The notes below the pieces were generated by a model that saw nothing but the letters and a program-made list of their open reading frames with translations, was not told the origin of the DNA and did not search any database. Shown in pieces: positions 55,676 through 63,973 of a DNA stretch of 64,000 nucleotides; position 1 is the stretch's first letter; each line of letters opens with the position of its first letter. The DNA comes from Oxalobacteraceae bacterium CAVE-383 (GTDB lineage: Bacteria > Pseudomonadota > Gammaproteobacteria > Burkholderiales > Burkholderiaceae_D). Position numbers and translations under genes: made by a program. The DNA lies in NCBI GenBank assembly GCA_004134995.1, contig REGP01000002.1, positions 868,001 through 932,000 of the forward strand. The letters run 5' to 3'.

Positions 55676-55706
55676 GCACTTCCTGTCGCACTTCCTGTCG
55701 CACTTC
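55676..55706 (+). repeat. 12-bp tandem repeat upstream of the third binding protein
   Basis: GCACTTCCTGTC occurs twice in a row (55676-55687, 55688-55699) and is followed by GCACTTC. It lies in the non-coding leader 64 bp before the start at 55770. Confidence 0.8.
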
Positions 55707-55769
55707 AAGTACTTCTTGCAGTCTGTCGGCCAGCCATCCGGTTCGTTGAAAAGAAAAAGAGGAGACATC

Positions 55770-56855
55770 ATGTTCAGCCGCAAGCGCGCCATTCTTTCCT
55801 TCATCTTCTCCAATTGTTTCGCCTGTGCCGCATTTGCGCCGGGCGAATCCGCGTTGGCGCAGACGCCTTCCACGGCCGCAACGAATTCAAGCGGCCCGGC
55901 CGGCTACACCGGCGCCGAGCGCCAGCAGCGGCTGATGGAAGGGGCGAAGAAAGAGGGCGAATTGATGGTCTACACCTCGATCCAGGCGCCCGACTTTGCC
56001 GACGTCGCCGCGGCCTTCGAGAAGAAGTACGGCGTCAAGATCAAGGTATGGCGTTCCAGTTCCGAGAACATATTGCAGCGCGCCGTCAGCGAGGGCCGGG
56101 CCGGCAGATACGATGCCGATGTCGTCGAGACCAGCGGGCCGGAACTGGAATCGCTGCATCGGGAGAAGATGCTGCAGGCGGTCGCTTCGCCTTACCTCGG
56201 CGATCTGATCGAACAGGCGATTCCGCCGCATCGGGAATGGATAGGCACGCGCCTCGACATTTTTACATTCGCCTACAACACCAAGCTGGTAAAACCGGAA
56301 GACTTGCCAAAAACCTATGAGGATCTGCTGGATCCGAAATGGAAGGGCAAGCTCGCCATCGAAGCCGACGATTCCGACTGGTTCGCCAGCATCGTCACTC
56401 AACTGGGCGAAGCGAAGGGCATCAAGCTGTTCCGCGATATCGTGGCGGTTAATGGGATATCGGTGCGCAAGGGACATACCTTGCTGACCAACATGGTGGC
56501 TTCGGGCGAAGTGCCGCTGGCGCTGGATGTTTACAATTACAAGGTCGAGCAGATGAAAAAGCAGGGCGTGCCGGTAGACTGGTTCGCCATCACCCCGGCG
56601 ATCGCTGCGCCGCAGGCCGTGGCCATGTTCCGCCATGCGCCGCATCCGAACGCGGCCGTGCTGTTTTTCGATTTCATGCTCAGCGATGCCCAGCCTATCC
56701 TGCAGAAACATCATTTCGTCATGAGCGGCAAGAAGATGATGACGCCGCTGAGCGATATGCCGCTCAAATTCATCGACAGCAAGGTCACGCTCGACGAGAA
56801 CGACAAATGGAGCAAGCTGTTCGAGGAGATATTCATCAAGCACGCCGCCAAGTAG
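55770..56855 (+). CDS. Periplasmic solute-binding protein, family 1, copy 3
   Basis: A 361-residue exported protein. The signal peptide ends near PGESALAQ (about residue 31). The mature start GAERQQRLMEGAKKEGELMV, then LDPKWKGKLAIEADDSDWFA and VRKGHTLLTNMVASGEVPLAL show it is the nearest paralogue of the gene at 52129. AGAGGAGA precedes ATG 55770. The next gene on the same strand is unrelated (serine acetyltransferase). Confidence 0.87.
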   Translation: MFSRKRAILSFIFSNCFACAAFAPGESALAQTPSTAATNSSGPAGYTGAERQQRLMEGAKKEGELMVYTSIQAPDFADVAAAFEKKYGVKIKVWRSSSENILQRAVSEGRAGRYDADVVETSGPELESLHREKMLQAVASPYLGDLIEQAIPPHREWIGTRLDIFTFAYNTKLVKPEDLPKTYEDLLDPKWKGKLAIEADDSDWFASIVTQLGEAKGIKLFRDIVAVNGISVRKGHTLLTNMVASGEVPLALDVYNYKVEQMKKQGVPVDWFAITPAIAAPQAVAMFRHAPHPNAAVLFFDFMLSDAQPILQKHHFVMSGKKMMTPLSDMPLKFIDSKVTLDENDKWSKLFEEIFIKHAAK

Positions 56856-56986
56856 GACCCGCGAAAAGCGCATTTGCAGTCCTTTGCAAGCAGGTTTTTC
56901 GTATAAGGGCTGGCAAAAGAATTCCTTTTATTTTGCGGCTGAGCCGATTAATCTAATGGCGAGACAACGTTAATTGGCGAATATCC

Positions 56987-57958
56987 GTGAATTCTCCCCT
57001 GAAATATAAGCAGACCGCAGCCCCTGCCGACCCGGTTGCCGCGCCGCGGCCGGACTGGAATCTTGCGGGCGTCATCGAGGCGCTCAGAACCTCGCGCGAA
57101 GTCACGCACAAGATCCGGCATCAGGGCAATATCCGCGAATTGCCTTCGCGCGAGGCCCTGGTCGGCGTGCTGGACGGTTTGTCGGCAGTGCTGTTCCCGA
57201 CCCATTACGGCAAAACCACGCTGACCGACGAAAGCATCGATTATTTCGTCGGCGATACCTTGAATACCACCATTGGCGTGCTGACCGAACAGGTGCGGCG
57301 CAGCCTGTTGTTTACGTCGGATCATGCGCCGGATCATTTGCTGGATCCGGTACGCGACGATGCGCTGCTGAAAGAAAAGGCGACCAACATCACGCGCGAC
57401 TTTATCGCGGCGCTGCCGGCCATCCGCGCGGTGCTGGTCAGCGATCTGCAGGCGGCGTTTCAGGGCGATCCGGCGGCCAGCAGCATTTCCGAAGTGCTGC
57501 TGTGTTACCGCGGCACCACGGCGGTGATTTATCACCGGCTGGCGCATCAGCTCTATCGCCTCGGCACGCCTTTCCTGGCGCGCATGATCGCCGATATCGC
57601 GCATTCGGTCACCGGCATCGACATCCATCCGGCGGCCCGCATCGGCGACAGTTTTTTCATCGACCACGGCACCGGCGTGGTGATCGGCGAAACCTGCATC
57701 ATCGGACGGCATGTGCGTCTTTACCAGGCGGTCACCCTGGGCGCGAAAAGTTTCCCGGCCGACGAAAACGGCGTGCTGATCAAAGGCAACGCACGGCATC
57801 CGGTGGTGGAAGACGATGTCGTGATCTACGCCGGCGCGACGATACTGGGCCGCATCACCATCGGCAAGGGTTCCGTCATCGGCGGCAATGTCTGGCTGAC
57901 GCAAAGCGTGCCGCCGGGCAGCAATGTGTCGCAGGCGCAGATGCGCAACGATTGCTAG
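56987..57958 (+). CDS. epsC: Serine O-acetyltransferase, EpsC/CysE type; GTG start
   Basis: A 323-residue enzyme that acetylates L-serine with acetyl-CoA, the first step of cysteine synthesis. An N-terminal helical domain (about 25-200) is followed by a left-handed parallel beta-helix of hexapeptide repeats (about 210-310). The active-site strand is GIDIHPAARIGDSFFIDHGT and GVVIGETCIIGRHVRLYQAV continues it. The length fits the longer EpsC-type enzymes rather than E. coli CysE. The start is GTG 56987 with a weak ribosome site. The C-terminus NDC ends without the CysE tail. The gene is apparently monocistronic. Confidence 0.9.
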   Translation: MNSPLKYKQTAAPADPVAAPRPDWNLAGVIEALRTSREVTHKIRHQGNIRELPSREALVGVLDGLSAVLFPTHYGKTTLTDESIDYFVGDTLNTTIGVLTEQVRRSLLFTSDHAPDHLLDPVRDDALLKEKATNITRDFIAALPAIRAVLVSDLQAAFQGDPAASSISEVLLCYRGTTAVIYHRLAHQLYRLGTPFLARMIADIAHSVTGIDIHPAARIGDSFFIDHGTGVVIGETCIIGRHVRLYQAVTLGAKSFPADENGVLIKGNARHPVVEDDVVIYAGATILGRITIGKGSVIGGNVWLTQSVPPGSNVSQAQMRNDC

Positions 57959-58044
57959 GTTTACCGAATGAATTGATGGATGAATCGATGATTGAATGCA
58001 CTGACGATTGAATGAACTATTAAGGCGGGAAGAGAGGCGGCAGC

Positions 58045-58575
58045 ATGAAAATCTTATCCAGGGTGGGCGTTTTCGTGGTCCGGAAATATACCGGATCGGC
58101 AAGCAATCCCGGCGCCGAACTGCTGATGTTTTCGCACGCCGACGAACCCGGCGCCCCGTTGCGGATTCCCGGTGGAGAAATCCAGTCGCGCGAAGAGCCC
58201 TATGCCGCCGCGTTGCGCAAGCTGCATCAGCGCGCCGGCATCGAATTCCTGCCGCTGATCCGCGCGCTGGGCGTGTTCGAGACGCGCTCGGCGCTTGATC
58301 CGAATGCGCTGTCGCGCAGTTATTGCTATCTTTTCGACGGCGCCGGTTTGCCCGACCGCTGGTCGCATGTGGTGGCCGCCGAGCACCGGGATAAAAATTG
58401 CCATGGCGCCGACGCACCGGATTATGACGGCTACAAAAGCCTGCGGCTGTCGTATCGCTGGCGTACTATCGGCGCCGATTCGCTTGGCGGCGCCGACGTC
58501 AACCTGCGCGGCGATCATCACTACTTCCTGAACGCCGACGCCATTCCCGAACTGTTCGAGACCGAACTGCAATAA
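58045..58575 (+). CDS. Nudix-like protein with degraded Nudix box
   Basis: A 176-residue protein. Residues 1-90 have the Nudix pattern of strand, loop and helix (VGVFVVRKYTG, then GGEIQSREEPYAAALRKLHQ). In the box G-x5-E-x7-REUxEE-x-GU, the first G, E and R are kept, but the catalytic REUxEE stretch reads RKLHQR. All the metal-binding glutamates are therefore lost. Hydrolase activity is doubtful; ligand binding remains possible. The C-terminal half is unrecognised, with a DYDGYKSLRLSYRW stretch. AGAGGCGGCAG precedes the ATG. Confidence 0.65.
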   Translation: MKILSRVGVFVVRKYTGSASNPGAELLMFSHADEPGAPLRIPGGEIQSREEPYAAALRKLHQRAGIEFLPLIRALGVFETRSALDPNALSRSYCYLFDGAGLPDRWSHVVAAEHRDKNCHGADAPDYDGYKSLRLSYRWRTIGADSLGGADVNLRGDHHYFLNADAIPELFETELQ

Positions 58576-58589
58576 GAGCTGCAGTAAGA

Positions 58590-58713
58590 GCTGGTTGGGG
58601 AATCAGGCGCGGCTGGGCGTTGTACTGCGTTCGTGTCCTCCGCCGGCCTGCGGCCGTCTCCCCCTTTACCTCACTTCGCACAACACCCAGCCGCGCCTGA
58701 TTCCCCAACCAGC
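58590..58713. repeat. Long inverted repeat with 34-bp arms between convergent genes
   Basis: The left arm (58590-58623) begins GCTGGTTGGGGAATCAGGCG. The right arm (58680-58713) is its reverse complement with one mismatch in 34 positions. They flank a 56-bp loop with GC-rich and pyrimidine-rich parts. It fills the gap between the Nudix-like gene (stop 58575) and the malic enzyme gene (stop 58737). It could be a bidirectional terminator or transcript-stabilising hairpin, or a small MITE-like element. There is no T-run as in a classical terminator. Confidence 0.85.
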
Positions 58714-58736
58714 GGCGCCCTGCACCGCCTTCATTT

Positions 58737-60032
58737 TCAACCGCGCCTGACCAGCTTGCGCAGCGCTTCCCGGTACTGATCCAAATCCTTGACTTCGCGC
58801 GTGGCCACGCCGTCGCGCGCGGCCGCGGCGGCAACGGCCGGCGCAACGCGTTCGATGAGGCGGTTGTCGAACGGCGTCGGGATGATATATTCCGCGCCAA
58901 ATTTCAAGTTGCGGCCCGGGTAGGTGGCGCGCACCTCGGCCGGCACGTCTTCCATCGCCAAATCGGCGATCGCATCGACGCAGGCGGCCTTCATGCCGTC
59001 GGTGATTTTGGTGGCGCCGGCGTCGAGCGCGCCGCGGAACAGGAATGGAAAGCACAAGACGTTATTGACCTGGTTCGGATAGTCCGAACGCCCGGTGGCG
59101 ACGATGCAGTCGCTGCGCACGGCGTGCACGGCTTCCGGCCGGATTTCCGGTTCCGGATTGGCCAGCGCCAGGATCAGCGCATTCGGCGCCAATGTTTTCA
59201 CCGCATCCTGCGTCAGCAGGCCGGCGGCGGAGCAGCCCAGGAAGATATCCCGGCCGGCCACGGCGTCGGCCAGCGTGCGCGCCGGATCGTTGGTGGCGTA
59301 GCGCGCCTTGTTGACTTCCATGCTGGCGTCGCGCGACGGATGCACCACGCCCTTGGAATCGACCAGGATGATGTTTTCTTTTTTCATGCCGAGCACGACC
59401 AGCAGGTCGAGGCAGGCGATCGCCGCGGCGCCGGCGCCGGAGCAGACCAGTTTGGCGTTTTCGAAAGTCTTGCCGGCGATGCGCAGGCCGTTGCGGATCG
59501 CCGCGGCGGCGACGATGGCGGTGCCGTGCTGATCGTCATGGAATACCGGGATCGACATGCGCTCGCGCAACTTCTGTTCGATGTAAAAACATTCCGGCGC
59601 CTTGATGTCTTCCAGATTGATGCCGCCGAAGGTCGGCTCCATCATGGCGATCGCATCGATCAGCTTGTCCGGATCGGTTTCCGCCAGTTCGATATCGAAG
59701 GCGTCGATGCCGGCATAGGCCTTGAACAGGCAGGCCTTGCCTTCCATCACCGGCTTGGCCGCCAGCGCGCCGATATTGCCCAGGCCCAGCACCGCGGTGC
59801 CGTTGCTGATGACGCCGACCAGATTGCCGCGCGAGGTGAAGCGTTGCGCGGCGGCGGGATTGGCGGCGATTGCCACGCAGGCCGCGGCCACGCCCGGAGA
59901 ATAAGCCATCGACAGATCGCCCGGCGTCGCCAGGGGCTTGGTGGGCACGACCGAGATTTTGCCGGGATTCGGGAATTCGTGATAGTTCAGTGCGGCCTGG
60001 TCGAGGACGTCTTGCTGCGTGCTTTTTTGCAT
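58737..60032 (-). CDS. NADP-type malic enzyme, single-domain form
   Basis: A 431-residue enzyme that oxidatively decarboxylates malate to pyruvate. The N-terminal malic domain has [32 protein letters not shown] and the catalytic Lys in [13 protein letters not shown]. The metal pair is in [12 protein letters not shown] and the nucleotide-binding [13 protein letters not shown] follows. Many proteobacterial malic enzymes are about 750 residues long with a C-terminal phosphotransacetylase domain. Here the protein ends just after the malic domain, at KLVRRG, with a normal stop, so the single-domain form is real. The downstream inverted repeat shows no trace of the missing domain. Confidence 0.93.
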   Translation of the reverse strand: MQKSTQQDVLDQAALNYHEFPNPGKISVVPTKPLATPGDLSMAYSPGVAAACVAIAANPAAAQRFTSRGNLVGVISNGTAVLGLGNIGALAAKPVMEGKACLFKAYAGIDAFDIELAETDPDKLIDAIAMMEPTFGGINLEDIKAPECFYIEQKLRERMSIPVFHDDQHGTAIVAAAAIRNGLRIAGKTFENAKLVCSGAGAAAIACLDLLVVLGMKKENIILVDSKGVVHPSRDASMEVNKARYATNDPARTLADAVAGRDIFLGCSAAGLLTQDAVKTLAPNALILALANPEPEIRPEAVHAVRSDCIVATGRSDYPNQVNNVLCFPFLFRGALDAGATKITDGMKAACVDAIADLAMEDVPAEVRATYPGRNLKFGAEYIIPTPFDNRLIERVAPAVAAAAARDGVATREVKDLDQYREALRKLVRRG

Positions 60033-60144
60033 TTGGAGGGAAGGTGAAGGACGAATGGAGGCGTAATTCTATATGAGAACCGGCCGGGGCGTCCTGCAAG
60101 ATCGCCCGGCCCGTATTTGCCTTCCGGATGGGATTGCCAGGGAT

Positions 60145-61530
60145 TTACCGGCGGAAACCGGCGGCGCCGCTCATGGACGGCTGGCCGAACACATCCTTGC
60201 ACCAGTCGCGCGCCTGCTGCGTCTGCGCCGGCGCCCAGCCGCCGTAGACCAGGTTATCCGCGAACTTTTCCTGCAGTTCCTGTTGCGACAGCGGATCGCG
60301 GGCGCCGCCGCGCATGTGCGGCTGGCTGACTTCCTCGACGCCGCCGTCGTTCATGGCCGCGCGCAGATGGCCGGTGAAATTTTTCGGATATTCGTTGGCC
60401 GGGTCGATCTCGTAACGGATCTTGGCGGCCAGCGACAATACCGCTTCATCGCGCACGCGCGCTTCGGTGAACTGGCTGAAGCCGGCGCGGCGATCGAAAA
60501 AGCCGACCGCCATGCAAAACGGCGTGCTGAATTTGGCCGCGTACGGCGTGGGCGGGCGATGCTTGACCGCCAGCGTTTCCCACAGCCGATGCACGGTGCC
60601 TTCGCCGACCTTGCAGACGATGTCGCGAATGTCTTCCGCCTTGACGCCGCGTTCGGCCAGGCCGATCGCGCAATCGATGTACGGCTGGGTCATGGTGCCG
60701 CAGGCATAGGGTTTGAAGGCGATGGTCTGCATCACCCATTCCTGGCCGAAGCCGTTCATCAGCAGGCTGTAATCCGGCGCGCGCGACGGCGCGAACGCCT
60801 TGTAGAACCCGTGCGTGCCTTCCAGCACCGTGCGCGGTCCGGCGAAGCCGCCGCGCGCCATCAGCGCGGCGCGGATGCCGGCCTGCGCCGACCAGCCCGC
60901 ATGCATGCGCTTGGTCGATGTGCCTTCGGCCAGGTATTCGATGATGCCGGAGGCCATGCTGCCGGCGATGCCGATGGCCGATGCGGTCTGTCCGGCATCC
61001 AGGCGCAGCGCGGCGGCGACGCCGGCGGCCGCGGCCAGCGTGCCCATCACGGCGGTGGGATGAAACCCCGCCTTGTGCGTGGCGCCCGGCGCCACCAGCG
61101 CCAGCCGGCACATGATTTCGGCGCCCACCGCCACGCCCAGCAGCAGCGCGTCGCCGCCCAGGCCCTCGCGTTCGCAGGCGGCCAATACCGCCGGCACCAC
61201 CACCGCGCCGGAATGCACCGGTCCGCCTTCGAAGGTATCGTCGTAATCCTCGCCGTGCGCCGCGGTGCCGTTGATCAGGGCCGCGTCGTAGGCATTGAAA
61301 CCGCCCGCATGGCCGAACGCCGTGCATTTGCCGCCGGCTTCGACGGTGCCGAGTATGGCCTGGATATAGTCTTCGTTGCGCCCGGCCACGCACAGGCCGA
61401 GTACATCGAGCACCAGCATGCGGGCGATTTCAACGGTTTTTTCGGGAAGTGCGGTAGGGGTCAAGCGGGTGATTGTCGCCGCCAGCTGCTCTGCGAGCGC
61501 CGGCGTGTCTCCTGGTTTTGATGTGTCCAT
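60145..61530 (-). CDS. MmgE/PrpD-family protein, copy 1
   Basis: A 461-residue protein of the MmgE/PrpD (2-methylcitrate dehydratase/cis-aconitate decarboxylase-like) family: LDVLGLCVAGRNEDYIQA, NGTAAHGEDYDDTFEG (the family H-x4-DD motif), HPTAVMGTLAAAAGVAAAL and MHAGWSAQAGIRAALMA. It probably acts on a tricarboxylic acid. It lies 107 bp downstream of the GntR/FCD regulator gene on the same strand, and another MmgE/PrpD gene is divergent from that regulator. Confidence 0.88.
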   Translation of the reverse strand: MDTSKPGDTPALAEQLAATITRLTPTALPEKTVEIARMLVLDVLGLCVAGRNEDYIQAILGTVEAGGKCTAFGHAGGFNAYDAALINGTAAHGEDYDDTFEGGPVHSGAVVVPAVLAACEREGLGGDALLLGVAVGAEIMCRLALVAPGATHKAGFHPTAVMGTLAAAAGVAAALRLDAGQTASAIGIAGSMASGIIEYLAEGTSTKRMHAGWSAQAGIRAALMARGGFAGPRTVLEGTHGFYKAFAPSRAPDYSLLMNGFGQEWVMQTIAFKPYACGTMTQPYIDCAIGLAERGVKAEDIRDIVCKVGEGTVHRLWETLAVKHRPPTPYAAKFSTPFCMAVGFFDRRAGFSQFTEARVRDEAVLSLAAKIRYEIDPANEYPKNFTGHLRAAMNDGGVEEVSQPHMRGGARDPLSQQELQEKFADNLVYGGWAPAQTQQARDWCKDVFGQPSMSGAAGFRR

Positions 61531-61637
61531 GTTTTACTTTTTTTCCTGGTAGGTTCTACGGTGAAAAGTGCTGCAAAACTGGTTCGTCATCATCATCGGG
61601 AGGCATCGGCGATGCCGCGCGCGGTCTCGGTCTCGGT

Positions 61638-62336
61638 CTAAGCCTGAGCCTGAGCCGCGCTCTCTTCCTGATGATGGGCGGCGAGGGCGCGCTGGAAGCC
61701 GCTCTCGACGTGCTGCCGCATCGCGCGCGCGGTGGCATCGGCGTTGCGCGTGGCCAGGGCGTCGAGAATGATGCGGTGTTCCGCATGCGACGCCGCCGAA
61801 CTGCCGGAAATCGAAAAGCCGCGCCGGCGCAGCAGATGCATGCGGTTGACCACCTGGCGATACAGGCCGAGCAGCATCGAATTGCCGGTCATTTCAACCA
61901 GGCGGTCGTGAAACGCGATATTCAACGGAAAGTAATTATTGACGCCGCCGGAAATCGAGCTGGTTTCAAGCTGCGTCACCAGCGCCCGCAATTCGCCGAC
62001 CTGCTCTTCGGTCACGCGCGGCGCCAGCAGGCGGCCGGCCATTTCGTCCATCCCGGCGCGCACTTCATACAGTTCGGCCGCCTCTTCGTCGGACAAATCG
62101 CGAATGAACACGCCGCGGTTCTTCTCCAGGCGCACCAGGCCGGCTTCCTCCAGCGCGCGGAATGCTTCCCGCACCGGACTGCGGCTGATGCGCAGGCGTT
62201 CGGCCAGGTCGATCTCGTTGAGTTTGGCGCCCACGGTCAATTCGCCGGTCTTGATGCCGCGCAGGATTTCTTCCTGCACCAGCCCGGACAGGGTCATGGA
62301 GCGCAAAAGTTCGAAGGAATTGGCGGAGGAAGTCAT
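61638..62336 (-). CDS. GntR-family regulator, FCD (FadR) subfamily
   Basis: A 232-residue regulator. The winged helix (about 10-75) has EIDLAERLRISRSPVREAFR and LEKNRGVFIRDLS. An all-helical FCD ligand domain (about 85-220) carries the metal-site histidines in NIAFHDRLVEM and ASHAEHRIILDAL. Effectors of this group are often organic acids. Genes for two MmgE/PrpD enzymes lie on each side, so a tricarboxylic or related acid is a plausible effector. The start at 62336, with GGAGG upstream on the far side, is preferred; the extra 65 upstream codons cross the operator region. Confidence 0.88.
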   Translation of the reverse strand: MTSSANSFELLRSMTLSGLVQEEILRGIKTGELTVGAKLNEIDLAERLRISRSPVREAFRALEEAGLVRLEKNRGVFIRDLSDEEAAELYEVRAGMDEMAGRLLAPRVTEEQVGELRALVTQLETSSISGGVNNYFPLNIAFHDRLVEMTGNSMLLGLYRQVVNRMHLLRRRGFSISGSSAASHAEHRIILDALATRNADATARAMRQHVESGFQRALAAHHQEESAAQAQA

Positions 62337-62404
62337 ATCTGTCTCGCAAACTGAGGGATTCAAACCGTCATTATAAGAGTTCGTTTCATTCAATCGCTTC
62401 CCTG

Positions 62405-62450
62405 AATCATATTGTCTTATTGTCGACAATATGTATAATACATAAAAAAT
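62405..62450. promoter_or_regulatory. Divergent operator/promoter between gntR-FCD and mmgE/prpD copy 2
   Basis: Contains a perfect 12-bp palindrome ATTGTCGACAAT (62419-62430), directly followed by ATGTATAATACAT (62431-62443), which is palindromic around its central base. FCD-type GntR regulators bind short palindromes of the TTGTnnACAA kind, so the first is a good operator candidate. TATAAT within the second may be a -10 element. Confidence 0.55.
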
Positions 62451-62484
62451 TCGGCAGCAACAACTACATTGATAAGGAAGCAGC

Positions 62485-63855
62485 ATGCCCCACGACAAGA
62501 CCCCTCCAGCCGTCAAAGACGTCACCCGCACCCTTGCGCGCTATATCGTCAACGCCGAGCCCGGCGATCTGCCGGCGCCGGTGCGCGATCACGCGGTGCG
62601 TACTTTCCTGAACTGGCTGGGTTGCGCGGTCGGCTCCTGCCGCCATGAAGCCGTGGACATCGCGCTCAAGACGCTGCTGCCGTTCAGCGGCAAAGAGCAG
62701 GCCAGCATCCTCGGCCGGACCGAAAAAGCCGACATCTTCACCGCCGCGCTGGTCAACGGCATCAGCTCGCACGTCTTCGATTTCGACGACACCCACCTGA
62801 AAACGGTGATTCATCCGGCCGGTCCGGTCGCGTCGGCAATCTTCGCGCTGGCCGAATACCGTCCCGTGACCGGCGCCGAATTCGTGCATGCGCTGGCGCT
62901 GGGCGTGGAAACCGAATGCCGCATCGGCAACGCCGTCTATCCCGATCACTATGACGTCGGCTGGCACATCACCGGCAGCGCGGGCGTGTTCGGCGCCGCG
63001 GCCGCGGTCGGCAAGCTGCTCGGCCTCGACGAAGAAAAAATGGTCTGGGCGCTCGGCATCGCCGCCAGCCAGCCGGTCGGCCTGCGCGAGCAGTTCGGCA
63101 CCATGACCAAGAGCTTCCACCCGGGCCGCGCCGCGCATAACGGCATGACCGCCGCATTCCTGGCCGCCGAGGGATACACCAGTTCCGAGCAGGGCATCGA
63201 AGCCAAGCGCGGCTGGGCCAACGTCACCAGCACCCGTCAGGACTACAGCGAAATCACCGAAGGCCTCGGCCAGCGCCACGAAAGCCTGCTCAACAGCTAC
63301 AAGCCGTTCGCCTGCGGCATCGTGATCCATCCGGCCATCGACGGCTGCATCCAGTTGCGCAACGAACACAAGCTGACTGCCGAAAAGATCGCCTCGATTC
63401 ATCTGAAGGTGCATCCGCTGGTGCTGGAACTGACCGGCAAGCGCACGCCGAAGGTCGGCCTGGAAGGCAAGTTCAGCGTATTCCATTCGGCGGCGGTGGC
63501 AATCATCGACGGCCGCGCCGGCGAAAATCAATACAGCGATGCGGCCGTGCTCGATCCCAAGACCATCCGCCTGCGCGACAGCGTCGACGCCACCGTCGAC
63601 AGCGCCATCGCGGCCGATGCGGTGCATATCACCGTCACGCTGACCGACGGCAGCAAGCTGGAGAAATTCGTCGAACACGCGATCGGCAGCAAGGACCGCC
63701 CGATGACCAACGACGACCTGGCCGGCAAATTCACCGATCTGGTCGAACCGATCCTCGGCGCGCCGCGCACCGCCCAACTGCTCAAGGCCTGCTGGGATCT
63801 GCAAACCGCGCCCGATCTGGCGCAAGTGGCGGGGCTGTCGCGTCCGGCCGCATGA
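62485..63855 (+). CDS. MmgE/PrpD-family protein, copy 2
   Basis: A 456-residue MmgE/PrpD-family protein, divergently related to the gene at 60145. It has TFLNWLGCAVGSCRHEA, NGISSHVFDFDDTHLKTVIH (the H-x4-DD element), TGSAGVFGAAAAVGKLLGL and SFHPGRAAHNGMTAAFLAA. ATAAGGAAG precedes the ATG. It is preceded by the operator region of the FCD regulator. Another gene starts 118 bp downstream. Possible reactions are dehydration or decarboxylation of citrate-like acids; the substrate is not known. Confidence 0.88.
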   Translation: MPHDKTPPAVKDVTRTLARYIVNAEPGDLPAPVRDHAVRTFLNWLGCAVGSCRHEAVDIALKTLLPFSGKEQASILGRTEKADIFTAALVNGISSHVFDFDDTHLKTVIHPAGPVASAIFALAEYRPVTGAEFVHALALGVETECRIGNAVYPDHYDVGWHITGSAGVFGAAAAVGKLLGLDEEKMVWALGIAASQPVGLREQFGTMTKSFHPGRAAHNGMTAAFLAAEGYTSSEQGIEAKRGWANVTSTRQDYSEITEGLGQRHESLLNSYKPFACGIVIHPAIDGCIQLRNEHKLTAEKIASIHLKVHPLVLELTGKRTPKVGLEGKFSVFHSAAVAIIDGRAGENQYSDAAVLDPKTIRLRDSVDATVDSAIAADAVHITVTLTDGSKLEKFVEHAIGSKDRPMTNDDLAGKFTDLVEPILGAPRTAQLLKACWDLQTAPDLAQVAGLSRPAA

Positions 63856-63973
63856 GGTAGAAAAAACGTAGGGAAAAAACCGTAAAAAAAGCCTGTAGGG
63901 GAAACAGCGCCAAAGAGCGCTCCCGCCGGCATATTGCGATTCAAAAACGCATAAAAATAATGGAGGAGACACC

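Noticed and set aside
61602-61616. GGCATC/GATGCC hairpin between the GntR gene and MmgE/PrpD copy 1 as a terminator
   Set aside because: The stem is only 6 bp with no T-run on either strand; the genes are more likely co-transcribed.
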